Of a DNA stretch of 58,311 bases, positions 28,850 through 37,656 are shown in pieces. The notes beneath the pieces were generated by a model. That model was not told where the DNA came from. It saw only the letters and a list, made by a program, of their open reading frames with translations, and did not search any database. This DNA is from Microthrixaceae bacterium (GTDB lineage: Bacteria; Actinomycetota; Acidimicrobiia; Acidimicrobiales; Acidimicrobilacustridaceae): NCBI GenBank assembly GCA_947449015.1, contig CANFQA010000014.1, positions 1 to 58,311 on the forward strand. The letters are read 5' to 3'. The position numbers and the translations under genes were made by a program. Positions within the stretch are counted from its first letter, which is position 1. The number at the start of each line of letters is the position of its first letter.

Positions 28850-28855
28850 TAGCAT
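28850..28855 (+). promoter_or_regulatory. Possible -10 element of tRNA-Pro
   Basis: tagcat ends 8 nt before the tRNA 5' end. The -35 region (about 28828-28833, ttcttt) is weak. Position and composition fit, but nothing more. Confidence 0.3.
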
Positions 28856-28863
28856 CTCATCTA

Positions 28864-28940
28864 CGGGGAATGGCGCAGCTTGGTAGCGCGCCTGCTTTGG
28901 GAGCAGGAGGCCGGGAGTTCGAATCTCCCTTCCCCGACCA
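28864..28940 (+). tRNA. tRNA-Pro (TGG)
   Basis: A complete cloverleaf can be drawn: acceptor cggggaa/ttccccg, D stem gcgc/gcgc, anticodon stem cctgc/gcagg around loop tttggga (anticodon TGG), and T arm gggag-ttcgaat-ctccc. CCA is encoded (28938-28940). It starts in the divergent gap from tig. Confidence 0.97.
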
Positions 28941-29005
28941 TCTCAGCAGTAGCATGCGACGGATTTCACAAGGGCGATCAGCAGGCACGAGCAAAAGGGG
29001 TCACC

Positions 29006-30268
29006 ATGACCGAGTCCGAGACCATGTCCGACACGAAGAGCGATGCCTTCTCCGGATCCGATCGTCCCACGGTGGGTACCTATGTCCGCTGGTTCGCCGC
29101 CGCGCTCTCCGTTGCGTCAGCAGCCATTCACTATGGCTATGCCCCTCATCATCTTCAGGATGACTGGGCTCATGGCTGGTTCTTCGTACTCATCGCCACT
29201 GCGCAACTTGGGTTTGCGTTCCTCGTTGTCACCCGACCCAGCCGCTTGCTCTGGGCTCTAGCTGCGCTGCTCAATATCGGCATCATTGGAACCTGGGTCG
29301 TGTCACGCACAGCGGGACTTCCGTTCGGGCCACAGGCGCTTCGCAAAGAGGCCGTGGGAACTGCAGATGTGGTTTCCACCATTCTCGAGGTCGCTGTCGT
29401 CCTCCTTGCAGTCGTCGCCATTTTCGCCCCCAAGCTCATGAATCGTGAACTACGAGATTCGTTGGGTGCGCGTTTCACCACTGGTGCACTGAGCGGCATT
29501 GCCCTTGCCGCCGCATTCGTCATGCTCACGCCCACGTACACCAACGCGCACGCAGCCGGCGGCCACACCCATGCCGCGGCCGGAGTTCTCACTGGGAACA
29601 CGCCCTGTGAACAGTCCGGAGCTGCCGCGTCGCCTGGCCAGGAGAACACCGACGCTGAAGGACACAGCCATCGCGGGCCCACCGCTCAGCAGCCGGTATC
29701 GGAAGCCGACCGTGAAACCCTCGTCACTCAGCAGCAGCAGGCTCGCCAGGTCGCACTTACCTATCCAACGGTCGCCGACGCTGAAGCCGCCGGCTACCGC
29801 TTGTCCACCGTGTACGTCTCATGCATCGGGGCGCATTACACCAACACCAAGTTGGCATCTCGCTTTGATCCGGCCCATCCCTCCGAGCTGCTCTACGACG
29901 GCACGAACCCTGACTCGAAGATCGTCGGACTGAGCTTCCTGGTATGGCATCCGAATGGCCCGCCGGAGGGATTCGCCGGACCGAATGATTCATGGCACCA
30001 GCACAACTTCAACGGCGGCCTCTGCTTGAAGGGCGGCGTCGTTGTCGGCGCAGAGGCTCTTTCCGACGCTGAATGCGCAGCTCGCGGAGGAGCGAAAATG
30101 GGACTCCAAGATATTTGGATGGTGCACGACTGGGTCGTTCCGGGTTGGGAATGCTCATGGGGAGTATTCGCCGGCGAATGTCCCGAACTTGGTGGCGTCA
30201 CCGGTGGCACTGCTTGGGACACGCAGGATGGCAACACCAAGGATCCGCTTCAGGCTCTCGGCAGCTGA
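29006..30268 (+). CDS. Polytopic membrane protein with His-rich extracytoplasmic domain
   Basis: 420 aa from the ATG at 29006, which has aaaagggg just upstream. The open frame extends back into tRNA-Pro but that part is not coding. Roughly five hydrophobic segments span about 25-175. Then comes a His-rich stretch (NAHAAGGHTHAAAG, EGHSHRG) and a 190-residue hydrophilic domain ending with MVHDWVVPGWECSWGVFAGECPE. Six Cys residues lie in this outer domain. His clusters and a run of Trp/His (FLVWHPNGP, SWHQHNFNGG) suggest metal binding, perhaps copper or zinc; that is inference. I do not recognise a named family. It stands alone between two tRNA genes. Confidence 0.85.
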   Translation: MTESETMSDTKSDAFSGSDRPTVGTYVRWFAAALSVASAAIHYGYAPHHLQDDWAHGWFFVLIATAQLGFAFLVVTRPSRLLWALAALLNIGIIGTWVVSRTAGLPFGPQALRKEAVGTADVVSTILEVAVVLLAVVAIFAPKLMNRELRDSLGARFTTGALSGIALAAAFVMLTPTYTNAHAAGGHTHAAAGVLTGNTPCEQSGAAASPGQENTDAEGHSHRGPTAQQPVSEADRETLVTQQQQARQVALTYPTVADAEAAGYRLSTVYVSCIGAHYTNTKLASRFDPAHPSELLYDGTNPDSKIVGLSFLVWHPNGPPEGFAGPNDSWHQHNFNGGLCLKGGVVVGAEALSDAECAARGGAKMGLQDIWMVHDWVVPGWECSWGVFAGECPELGGVTGGTAWDTQDGNTKDPLQALGS

Positions 30269-30345
30269 GCCCGTTCGCGGGCCGAGCGGCCTGCGGTACG
30301 CTCTCCAACGGTCGTTCGCTCCGTACGCATTCGACCAACACCTTT

Positions 30346-30420
30346 GCGGGTGTAGCTCAATGGCTAGAGCGCCGTCCTTCCAAGTCGGATACGCGGGTTC
30401 GACTCCCGTCACCCGCTCCA
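30346..30420 (+). tRNA. tRNA-Gly (TCC)
   Basis: Acceptor gcgggtg/cacccgc, D arm, anticodon loop cttccaa (TCC), T arm cgggt-tcgactc-ccgt type, encoded CCA. The anticodon stem ccgtc/gtcgg has a T-T mismatch at its fourth pair (30-40). Confidence 0.95.
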
Positions 30421-30436
30421 TTCATCCCACCGATTC

Positions 30437-30460
30437 GCACCGACCGCTCAGAGGTCGTGC
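30437..30460 (+). terminator. Weak hairpin after tRNA-Gly
   Basis: cgacc / ggtcg with a 7-nt loop, extended by gca/tgc across a one-base bulge. No T-run. A possible terminator between tRNA-Gly and the next gene. Confidence 0.3.
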
Positions 30461-30519
30461 CAGCGACTCGCCGGCTTCATCGGCACCAGACACCGCCGCA
30501 TGCTCGCTAGCCTCGGCCC

Positions 30520-32082
30520 GTGCGAGTGACGTCTTTGGGCCATGCAGGAATGTTGATCGAAGCTGATGACGGTTCCATCGTCTGCGATCCGTGGTTCCTG
30601 CCGCAGTTCTTCGGCTCCTGGTTCGTCTTCCCCCGCAACGATCAATTGGACAGCACACTTCTGAGCCGTGTGTGCGCGCCCGATTTCCTCTTCATCTCCC
30701 ATATCCATGCAGATCATCTCGACGAGCAGTGGCTACTGGAGAACATGGACAAGGGGGTCACCGTCCTGCTTCCGGACTTCCCCACCGGTGAACTCGAGCG
30801 AACCCTTCGCAACCTCGGATTCAGCCATTTTCTCCACACCACCGATCAGCAGGAGATCACCCTTCGTGGGAGCCTGGTCGTTGCCATACATACCGAAACA
30901 AGCATCACTGATGGTCCCGGGGGCGACTCTGCCATCGTCGTGAGCGATGGTTCTGCGCGCATCGTGAACCAAAACGACTGTCGGACCAACGACCTTGGCG
31001 CACTTCGTCAGCACGGTCCCGTCGACCTTCATTGGCTTCAATACAGCGGGGCTATCTGGTATCCAATGGTCTACGAGGAGTCTCCCGAGCAGATGCGGGA
31101 GCTCGTCGATGCGAAGGTGGCCAGCCAGACCACGCGAGCAATGCGCTACGTGGAATCAATCGATGCCACCGCCGTTGTTCCCAGCGCCGGCCCGCCATGC
31201 TTCCTTGATCCGGACCTCTTCGGGTTCAACATGATCACTGGCGAAGAGTTGACGATCTTCAGCGATCAGCCCCGCTTTCTTGATGCACTCAGCAAGGCTG
31301 ACCGCAACGGCATTCTCGCCATTCCCGGAACCACGATCACGATCGACTCCGGAGCGCTCAGGATCGACCACTCCTTGCCCCCCGCTGAGATCGACGCGAT
31401 CTTCGCCGAGAAGGAGCAGTACCTGCGCTGTTACCAGCAGGACTGGACGCCGTGGCTCGATGCTCACCGAGCGACCTGGCTCCCGGCTACACCCGAGCTC
31501 CTTGCCACAGTGAGTAGCTGGTGGGAGCCGCTTATGGTCGCGGCGCCAACTGTCTGCGACGCGATCGGAGCATGTGTTTTGCTACGCCTCGGCGATCTCA
31601 ACATCATTCTCGACTTTCCTGCTCGCCAGGTGCGCCAGTGGCAGGGTGAGCCCGCTCCGTTCCGCTTCGAGATCCAACGAGAACTCGTCGAGACAGTCGT
31701 TGCTCGCCGAGCGCACGATTGGAGCAACGCGCTTTTCCTTTCCTGCAGATTCACTGCGTGGCGAGAAGGCCCCTTCAACGAATACGTCTACAACTTCTTC
31801 AAATCCCTCTCCGAGGAACGAATGGTGCGCACCGAGGCCGAAGCGAAACGAAAGCTCGACCCTGATCGGGGCGGGATCGCAGACGAAACCATCATCATCG
31901 GAGGCTACGAACTGCAACGCACCTGTCCGCATCGAGCCGCCGACCTCACGGTGTTCGGCGAAATCAGCGGAGATGACCTCGTCTGCACGCTGCACGGTTG
32001 GCGCTTCGACCTCGCCACAGGTGTCTGCCGCAATGCTGATGATCGATCGCTTCGGATTCGGCCCTGTCCTCAGCCCGACTGA
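30520..32082 (+). CDS. Metallo-beta-lactamase-fold protein with C-terminal Rieske [2Fe-2S] domain
   Basis: 520 aa from a GTG start. The N-terminal MBL fold opens TSLGHAGMLIEADDGSIVCDPWF and has the metal motif SHIHADHLDE (H61, H63, D65, H66), as in the UlaG-like branch. The middle (about 200-440) has no motif I recognise. The C-terminus is a Rieske domain with canonical ligands C469-P-H471 and C489-T-L-H492 separated by 17 residues. The pairing recalls CMP-N-acetylneuraminate hydroxylase, which also joins Rieske and MBL-like domains, there with the Rieske at the N-terminus. An oxygenase-type role on a sugar or other small molecule is inference. Convergent with the acyltransferase gene. Confidence 0.85.
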   Translation: MRVTSLGHAGMLIEADDGSIVCDPWFLPQFFGSWFVFPRNDQLDSTLLSRVCAPDFLFISHIHADHLDEQWLLENMDKGVTVLLPDFPTGELERTLRNLGFSHFLHTTDQQEITLRGSLVVAIHTETSITDGPGGDSAIVVSDGSARIVNQNDCRTNDLGALRQHGPVDLHWLQYSGAIWYPMVYEESPEQMRELVDAKVASQTTRAMRYVESIDATAVVPSAGPPCFLDPDLFGFNMITGEELTIFSDQPRFLDALSKADRNGILAIPGTTITIDSGALRIDHSLPPAEIDAIFAEKEQYLRCYQQDWTPWLDAHRATWLPATPELLATVSSWWEPLMVAAPTVCDAIGACVLLRLGDLNIILDFPARQVRQWQGEPAPFRFEIQRELVETVVARRAHDWSNALFLSCRFTAWREGPFNEYVYNFFKSLSEERMVRTEAEAKRKLDPDRGGIADETIIIGGYELQRTCPHRAADLTVFGEISGDDLVCTLHGWRFDLATGVCRNADDRSLRIRPCPQPD

Positions 32083-32101
32083 AAATTACAAAGCTTCAGA
32101 T

Positions 32102-33100
32102 CTATCGACCTGCGTGACGAGACTGAGCAGCGCTCATAGCCGCAGCAACTGATCGATCGAGATGCAGCCATCGAGAGTCGAGCCACTCAACAAAGTGTTC
32201 GCCTTCGGGAATCGTTTTACGGTCCTGTAGTTCAAACACCACCTGGGCACGCACTGGACCGGCCGCAAGCCGGCGACGAATGCGCGAAAACGTGTCGAGG
32301 CCATCGAAACCGATATGCCACATGAGCGCGAGTTCCGCGTCCGCTGCAGCATCGAGAAGCGCCCGCGCTCCGGCTGGCTTGGGTGGCAGAAGGTGCTGCA
32401 AACCTTCCAGCCGATCTGAACGCTGCGGATCGCGGCGACGAATTCGATCTATCGAACTCACACGTTTCGAGTCGTTTGCTCGCGTCCCTTCCGGGAAAAT
32501 AACAGCAACGTCAGTGGGCTCGAGATCAACGGCAAGAGTGGCGATCCCTTCGAGTTCACGCGCTACTGCTGCGCTGGAGCGGTCAACGAAGTAGTTCGGC
32601 AGCCGCCGACCCACAATGTCGAGACAGGGGTCGAACGACAGTTCCTTCTTCAGCACATAGCGCGGAGTCCGTTTGGCGAGAGAGCCGAGTGCCCAGGCGC
32701 TCACGAGTGCATCTCCGAGACTGGCATGACGGCCGAACACAACAAGCGGGCCGGTTCCAAACGTGTCGGCTCCTCGTACTTCGATGATGAATCCACAGGT
32801 CAACCGCAGCGATCCAATGAGTCGTGCCGCCCACCAACGTTGCAGCGCATAGTTGGCTCGTCGATTACATGACTGCCCCACACACCAAAAGACAACGCTC
32901 GCAATCACTCCAGCAAGCTCCAGCCAACTCCACAGCAAGGCGAACGCAAGCAAGCGAACCGTTGGCAACCTGAAACGACCCTCAACGAGGTCGACGAAGG
33001 CGGCGATCGGAACCCACAACGGCAGCAAACCAAGAAGAAGCACAGCAGCGAGGCCCACCCCGCCGATCGTCACCGGACGCCGCAACCATGCGCTTGACAT
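32102..33100 (-). CDS. PlsC-like 1-acyl-glycerol-3-phosphate acyltransferase family protein
   Basis: 332 aa. Two or three N-terminal hydrophobic segments (about 11-75), then the acyltransferase motifs: block I FGRHASLGD (H125-x4-D130, catalytic) and block III VIFPEGTRAN (202-207). The predicted reaction is acyl transfer to a lysophospholipid or related alcohol at the membrane. The C-terminal third (220-330) has IDRIRRRDPQRSD and MWHIGFDGLD and resembles the actinobacterial long form, not the minimal PlsC. Divergent from the TauD-type gene, with about 90 nt between them. Confidence 0.85.
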   Translation of the reverse strand: MSSAWLRRPVTIGGVGLAAVLLLGLLPLWVPIAAFVDLVEGRFRLPTVRLLAFALLWSWLELAGVIASVVFWCVGQSCNRRANYALQRWWAARLIGSLRLTCGFIIEVRGADTFGTGPLVVFGRHASLGDALVSAWALGSLAKRTPRYVLKKELSFDPCLDIVGRRLPNYFVDRSSAAVARELEGIATLAVDLEPTDVAVIFPEGTRANDSKRVSSIDRIRRRDPQRSDRLEGLQHLLPPKPAGARALLDAAADAELALMWHIGFDGLDTFSRIRRRLAAGPVRAQVVFELQDRKTIPEGEHFVEWLDSRWLHLDRSVAAAMSAAQSRHAGR

Positions 33101-33191
33101 ATGGCGACAGTAGTTGCAGTCCCCCCTTTTGCGTGACCTTCCGGCGTTTGGCGAGGTACCGTAAACTCGCAGTCAACAAATGGGGGGAACT

Positions 33192-34154
33192 ATGACAGAC
33201 ACTGAGATTCTTGCCACCAAAGATCCGGGGCAGCGACTCGGCGCCATGCGCCACTCCCTTCCCGACTCAATCGTTCAGGTCGGACCTGTGACGCATCTGG
33301 CCGCAGAGCGCGAGCGACTCGCCGCGCTGAATTGGAACCACTTCACGGTCAACCAGTTGGGTTCCACCATCGGCGCTGAACTGATCGGCGTTGATCTCCG
33401 CGACGACCTCTCTGATGAGGTGATTGCGGAGATTCGCCAGGCACTCTTCGAGTTCAAAGTGATCTTTTTCAGGGATCAGCCGTTGAACCCCGACCAGCAT
33501 GTTGCCTTCGCTGCACGTTTCGGAGAGCTTGAAATACACCCGTTTATTCCATCCAATACCGGCCGCCCCGAACTTGTCCGCTTCGAGAAGTCCGCCGAAA
33601 CCGGCGGCTACGAGAATCTGTGGCATCACGATGTCACCTGGCGTTCCAGTCCATCCATGGGAGCGGTACTGCATGCTTTGGAAGTGCCACCAGTCGGCGG
33701 GGACACCCTCTTCTGCGACATGTACGCCGCATATGAAGGCTTGCCCGACGATGTCAAAGAACTCATTGAAGGACGCACCGCGATGCACGATTTCGTGAGG
33801 GCGTTTGGGGCGCAGGTTCCCGCCGAACGCAAACAAGAGATGCGCGAGATGTATCCGATGGTCGAGCATCCAATCGTTGTCACCCATGCCGACACTGGTC
33901 GACGACACCTCTACGTGAATCGAGTGTTCACCTCTCATATCGTCGGCATGGACAAGTCCGAATCCGATGAGTTACTCGATCTGCTGTGCTATCAGGCAGA
34001 GACCGTGGAGTATCAGGTGCGATTCAGTTGGCGGAAGGATTCGGTCGCGTTTTGGGACAACAGAGGGGCCCAGCACTATGCCTCGAGCGACTATTGGCCC
34101 CAGCGCAGAGTGATGGAGCGAGCCAGCGTTATGGGCGGAACCCCGCTCGCGTAA
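33192..34154 (+). CDS. TauD/TfdA-family Fe(II)/2-oxoglutarate dioxygenase
   Basis: 320 aa. The iron ligands are visible: HxD as H145-H-D147 in LWHHDVTW, and the distal His H295 in WDNRGAQHYASSDYW. Arg306/Arg310 (QRRVMER) are candidates for 2-oxoglutarate binding. FEFKVIFFRDQPL and VGGDTLFCDMYAAYEGL are typical family segments. About 45 residues precede the core. The ATG at 33192 sits 8 nt after a ggggg ribosome-binding stretch; an ATG at 33180 lies before it. Substrate unknown: sulfonates, phenoxyacids and alkyl sulfates are all possible for this family. Convergent with the MFS gene. Confidence 0.9.
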   Translation: MTDTEILATKDPGQRLGAMRHSLPDSIVQVGPVTHLAAERERLAALNWNHFTVNQLGSTIGAELIGVDLRDDLSDEVIAEIRQALFEFKVIFFRDQPLNPDQHVAFAARFGELEIHPFIPSNTGRPELVRFEKSAETGGYENLWHHDVTWRSSPSMGAVLHALEVPPVGGDTLFCDMYAAYEGLPDDVKELIEGRTAMHDFVRAFGAQVPAERKQEMREMYPMVEHPIVVTHADTGRRHLYVNRVFTSHIVGMDKSESDELLDLLCYQAETVEYQVRFSWRKDSVAFWDNRGAQHYASSDYWPQRRVMERASVMGGTPLA

Positions 34155-34171
34155 TCATCGACGACGCAACG

Positions 34172-35731
34172 TCACAGTCCGTGACTGGCGGTGTCCACAA
34201 GGGACACCTCTTCAGGTGCAAGGGCAAGTTGTTCCCGTACCCGACGACCCGGTATGAGGGCTACGACAATGACCCCCAGCACCATGATCGGAACGGCCAC
34301 CCGAAATGCCGTGCTGAGTCCGGTCGCGAATGACTCCTGCAACTGAACCCGAACATCGGTAGCGAGTGAAGCCACCCGGCCCGGCGTCCCTTGAATGTCA
34401 GCCACAGCGAATCCAGGAACCCGACGATGCACCTCAGCGATAAGGGTTGAGGTGAATACGCTGCCGAGGATCGCCACACCAAGCGAACTACCCATCACGC
34501 GGGCAAGCATGACCGTGGAGGTAGCGACCCCCATATCGCTCGCTCGCGAGAACCGCTGGACCACGTAAAGCAGTGTCTGCATCACGCAGCCCACACCTAA
34601 GCCAGCGAGCATGCCGTAAGCCATCACAGTTGTTGCTGAGGTGGTCACCGAGATTGTGCTGAGCAGGAAGAAGCCGACTGCTTCGCACACCATGCCGAAC
34701 AATGGAATGACCTTGTGTCCTCCGAATCGGTCGGCGATTTGCCCGGCGAACAGTGTCGAAGCGGCGCAGGTAAGGGCGAATGGTGCAAGCAAAAGACCGG
34801 AGTTCTGGGCATTGAACCCGGCGACAGCTTGGAAAAACAACGGCGGGTAAATGATCCCGCAGGTGAAGGCAACCCCCGAGATCAGGTTGGCGAGCGTGGA
34901 CAGTGAGGTCACCCGGCTTTTGAGAATGCGCAACGGCAGCAGCGGCTCAGACGCCCGAGATTCCCACCACAAAAATCCAACGCCGAGCGAGATGAATGCA
35001 GCAAGGAGGACGAGGATCCGAGGAGAAGTCCATGAGGCGTCGCTCCCCCGCCCACTGAGCGCGAGCAACAAACTCGAGATACTGAGCGCCAGCATGATGG
35101 CGCCTGCGTAATCAACTCGATGCTTAACCCGAACGCCAATGATCGGTGTGGTGGAAATGAGGGCGAGACACAGCAGGCCACTGGGCACATTGACAAGGAA
35201 AGCGAACCGCCAGGTGAAGTGGTCGACGAAGAAGCCGCCGGCGAAGGGTCCGATCACGCTCGTTCCAGCAAAGACCAAGCCCGTGTACCCGAGGTAGCGA
35301 CCGAGGCGATCGCTAGGAACGAGATCGGCCACCAGTGCCATAGCAATTCCTGTGATGCCTCCAGCCCCAACACCCTGCAGGACCCGAAACGCGATCAGCA
35401 TGGTCATCGACTGGGCGAGACCACACAGGACAGAGGCGACAAGGAAGATCGAAATGGCGATCGCGAACATGCGTCGCCGTCCGTAGATGTCGCCAAGCTT
35501 CCCGAACACCGCCATGATCGAAACCTGCGCCACCAGGTAACTCGTAGTGAGCCACGGCAGCAATGACACGTTTCCAAGATCGCCAATGATGGTTGGGGCC
35601 GCAGTGGCCACAATGGAAGCATCGAGACCCGACAACGTGGCACCGAGAAGGATGCCGAAGAACACGATGATGATTCGTCGATTTGAGATCGGTGCGTTGG
35701 TGGGCGCGCTTGACGCGATGTCGGCTGTCAC
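34172..35731 (-). CDS. DHA2-type MFS transporter (EmrB/QacA-like)
   Basis: 519 aa with about 14 membrane segments, the number typical of the DHA2 drug:proton antiporters. It begins IIIVFFGILLGATLSGLDASIVATAAPTI, with motif A as GKLGDIYGRRRMF and motif C as LVFAGTSVIGPFAGGF. Likely exports an amphipathic or toxic compound. The start is a GTG at 35731 that overlaps the enoyl-CoA hydratase stop (GTGA), so export is coupled to that gene and to the LLM oxidoreductase before it. Confidence 0.9.
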   Translation of the reverse strand: MTADIASSAPTNAPISNRRIIIVFFGILLGATLSGLDASIVATAAPTIIGDLGNVSLLPWLTTSYLVAQVSIMAVFGKLGDIYGRRRMFAIAISIFLVASVLCGLAQSMTMLIAFRVLQGVGAGGITGIAMALVADLVPSDRLGRYLGYTGLVFAGTSVIGPFAGGFFVDHFTWRFAFLVNVPSGLLCLALISTTPIIGVRVKHRVDYAGAIMLALSISSLLLALSGRGSDASWTSPRILVLLAAFISLGVGFLWWESRASEPLLPLRILKSRVTSLSTLANLISGVAFTCGIIYPPLFFQAVAGFNAQNSGLLLAPFALTCAASTLFAGQIADRFGGHKVIPLFGMVCEAVGFFLLSTISVTTSATTVMAYGMLAGLGVGCVMQTLLYVVQRFSRASDMGVATSTVMLARVMGSSLGVAILGSVFTSTLIAEVHRRVPGFAVADIQGTPGRVASLATDVRVQLQESFATGLSTAFRVAVPIMVLGVIVVALIPGRRVREQLALAPEEVSLVDTASHGL

Positions 35732-36573
35732 GAATCGGACTGGCCGGAAGGACGCGCATGTCGCGCATCGCGTCGCGCAGCATCGGCCGCGTTGTGTTTC
35801 TTCATGGTTCCAAGCGGATCGGCTTTGAATGATTCAACCGAGGCCTGATGGCCTGCAAGCGCTTGAAACTCCGAACCGGCCCGGATGGCCGAGCGCACAC
35901 CCATAATTTCTGCCTGCCGATGGACGAGTCGCTTGTTAATCGACATGAGGTCACTTGCGGTTCCGGCGATGGTTTCGGCCACGGCAAGAACCTCACCATC
36001 AAGCTGATCGACAGGGAACGACCGGTTGGCCCATCCAATAGCGACTGCCTCGGGGCCCAACATCTCGCCACCAGTAAGCATGATCTCCATGGCGCGCCGC
36101 ATGCCAAGCAATGGGGCGTGGTACTGCCAATCCGGCGGCGAGGCCACGCGAACAATGGGATAGCTGATGCGGGCATCGTCGGCCACGTACACAAGGTCGC
36201 AGGCCTGCACTAGTTCAGTCGCGCCAGCAATTGCGTAGCCATGCACCTGCGCGATGACTGGTTTGGCAAGATCCCAAAACGAGAACCAGTTCTGGGTGAC
36301 CTGTCTCGCCCACGCTCCGTCACCAGGGGCCGTATGGAATGGGGGTTTGGCCATAAGGTCACCGGCGAGGTCGTAGCCCGCCGAGAAACACGCACCCGAC
36401 CCACGAATGACGCTCACCCGCACATCGTCATCGAAATCGTTGCTCTCAAGAACCTCGAGCAATTCTGATCGCATCGTGGTGGAAATGGCGTTGCGCTTGT
36501 CGGCCCGATCAAGAGTGATTCGACAGACACCCTCAGAAGGATGATCAACAAGAATCGTTTCGTAGGTGGTCAT
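35728..36573 (-). CDS. Enoyl-CoA hydratase/isomerase family protein
   Basis: 281 aa crotonase-fold protein. ITLDRADKRNAISTTMRSEL and SGACFSAGYDLAGDL form the first oxyanion-hole region. KPVIAQVHGYAIAGATELVQACDLVYVADDA holds the second, with the Glu in GATEL at the usual position of a catalytic acid. The C-terminal tail is basic and Ala/Arg-rich. The exact reaction (hydration, isomerisation or other acyl-CoA chemistry) cannot be read from sequence. It is linked by 4-nt overlaps to the LLM gene upstream (ATGA) and to the MFS gene downstream (GTGA). Confidence 0.88.
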   Translation of the reverse strand: MTTYETILVDHPSEGVCRITLDRADKRNAISTTMRSELLEVLESNDFDDDVRVSVIRGSGACFSAGYDLAGDLMAKPPFHTAPGDGAWARQVTQNWFSFWDLAKPVIAQVHGYAIAGATELVQACDLVYVADDARISYPIVRVASPPDWQYHAPLLGMRRAMEIMLTGGEMLGPEAVAIGWANRSFPVDQLDGEVLAVAETIAGTASDLMSINKRLVHRQAEIMGVRSAIRAGSEFQALAGHQASVESFKADPLGTMKKHNAADAARRDARHARPSGQSDS

Positions 36574-37622
36574 GAGTGCTCCTCAATGGTGTCTCGCGTA
36601 CCTGCCAGTTCGGCGACGAGTTGGAGACCTTCATCGGTCTCGCTTCGCACGATGAGACCGGTCAGACCCTGCCGGGTGAGTGGTCCCCACCGCTCGCGGA
36701 TGCGCGCCACAGAACCAATGAGTGCACCATCATCGAGATACTCATCGGGAACAGCAGCGACAGCCTCATCTCGTCGACCGGCCAACCAGAGTTCGTGGAT
36801 ACGAGCCGCAGCCTCAGGGAACCCCCGTCTTGCCATGGCCTCACGGTGATAGTTGTGCGTGGCCGAACCCATCCCTCCGACGTACATCGCGGTGAGGGGT
36901 TTTTTGGCATCGAGTGCAGCGCGAACGTCGTCGGTGATCTCAACGGAGGTGCCGCCGAAGATCTCGAAATTGGCTGGACGCGAACCCCTCCGGGCGAAAC
37001 CCTTCTCAAGCGAGGGCCCGTACACATTCGTCCCATCGGCGCCCCAACCCATGGGCAATATTCCATCAGCAATCTCGGCCGACAGCGCGGTGTTGAGCGG
37101 ACCACCGGCAGCGAGCCATAACTCGACCTCACCAACCGGATGGAGAATGGATCGCAGTGGCTTGCCTTGGCCGACTGCGCCATCGCCACGATATGGAAGC
37201 GGAAACTCCGGCCCGTCGTTGGTGAGCGGTTCGCGAGCGAAGACCTTGCGCATGATGGCGATGTATTCGCGCAGTCGTTGATTGGGATTGCCCCATGGCT
37301 GGCCATACCAGCCCTCGACGATCTGCGGACCGGACACGCCAAGACCAATGATGACTCGGCCTCCGCCAGCGAGGGCATCGATGGTGAGCGCGTGCATCGC
37401 AGTCGCCGCTGGCGTGCGCGCCGCGATCTGCACCACTCCGGTTCCCAACTTGATCCGAGTCGTGACCGCCGCGAGATACGCAAGCGGCGAAAGCGCATCG
37501 GACCCGTAAGCCTCTGCTGTCCACACCGAGTGGTAGCCGAGCGACTCCGCCAGTTGCACCTGTGCAACTGGCATCTCGAGGGTTGCACCGCGATAGAGAT
37601 CCAGGCCGAGAGCAAGCTTCAT
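36570..37622 (-). CDS. LLM-class flavin/F420-dependent oxidoreductase
   Basis: 350 aa from the ATG at 37622 (MKLALGLDLYRGATLEM). TIM-barrel features of the luciferase-like monooxygenase class: SLGYHSVWTAEAYGSDALSPLAYLAAVT, KLGTGVVQIAARTPAATAMHA, GGGRVIIGLGVSGPQIVEGWYG. The pattern closely resembles actinobacterial F420-dependent enzymes, though FMN use cannot be excluded. The frame extends to 37739, but that part overlaps the upstream MFS gene. The substrate is probably an acyl-CoA or lipid/xenobiotic intermediate, given the coupled enoyl-CoA hydratase; inference only. Confidence 0.88.
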   Translation of the reverse strand: MKLALGLDLYRGATLEMPVAQVQLAESLGYHSVWTAEAYGSDALSPLAYLAAVTTRIKLGTGVVQIAARTPAATAMHALTIDALAGGGRVIIGLGVSGPQIVEGWYGQPWGNPNQRLREYIAIMRKVFAREPLTNDGPEFPLPYRGDGAVGQGKPLRSILHPVGEVELWLAAGGPLNTALSAEIADGILPMGWGADGTNVYGPSLEKGFARRGSRPANFEIFGGTSVEITDDVRAALDAKKPLTAMYVGGMGSATHNYHREAMARRGFPEAAARIHELWLAGRRDEAVAAVPDEYLDDGALIGSVARIRERWGPLTRQGLTGLIVRSETDEGLQLVAELAGTRDTIEEHS

Positions 37623-37656
37623 GGTTCGATTCTCGCACGCACGGGGATCGCCCGTG

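Noticed and set aside
28880-29005. Upstream extension of the His-rich membrane protein
   Set aside because: It would start inside tRNA-Pro; the ATG at 29006 has a good ribosome binding site.
34172-36573. Prophage or transposon in the accessory region
   Set aside because: No integrase, transposase, structural phage gene, or terminal repeat is visible.
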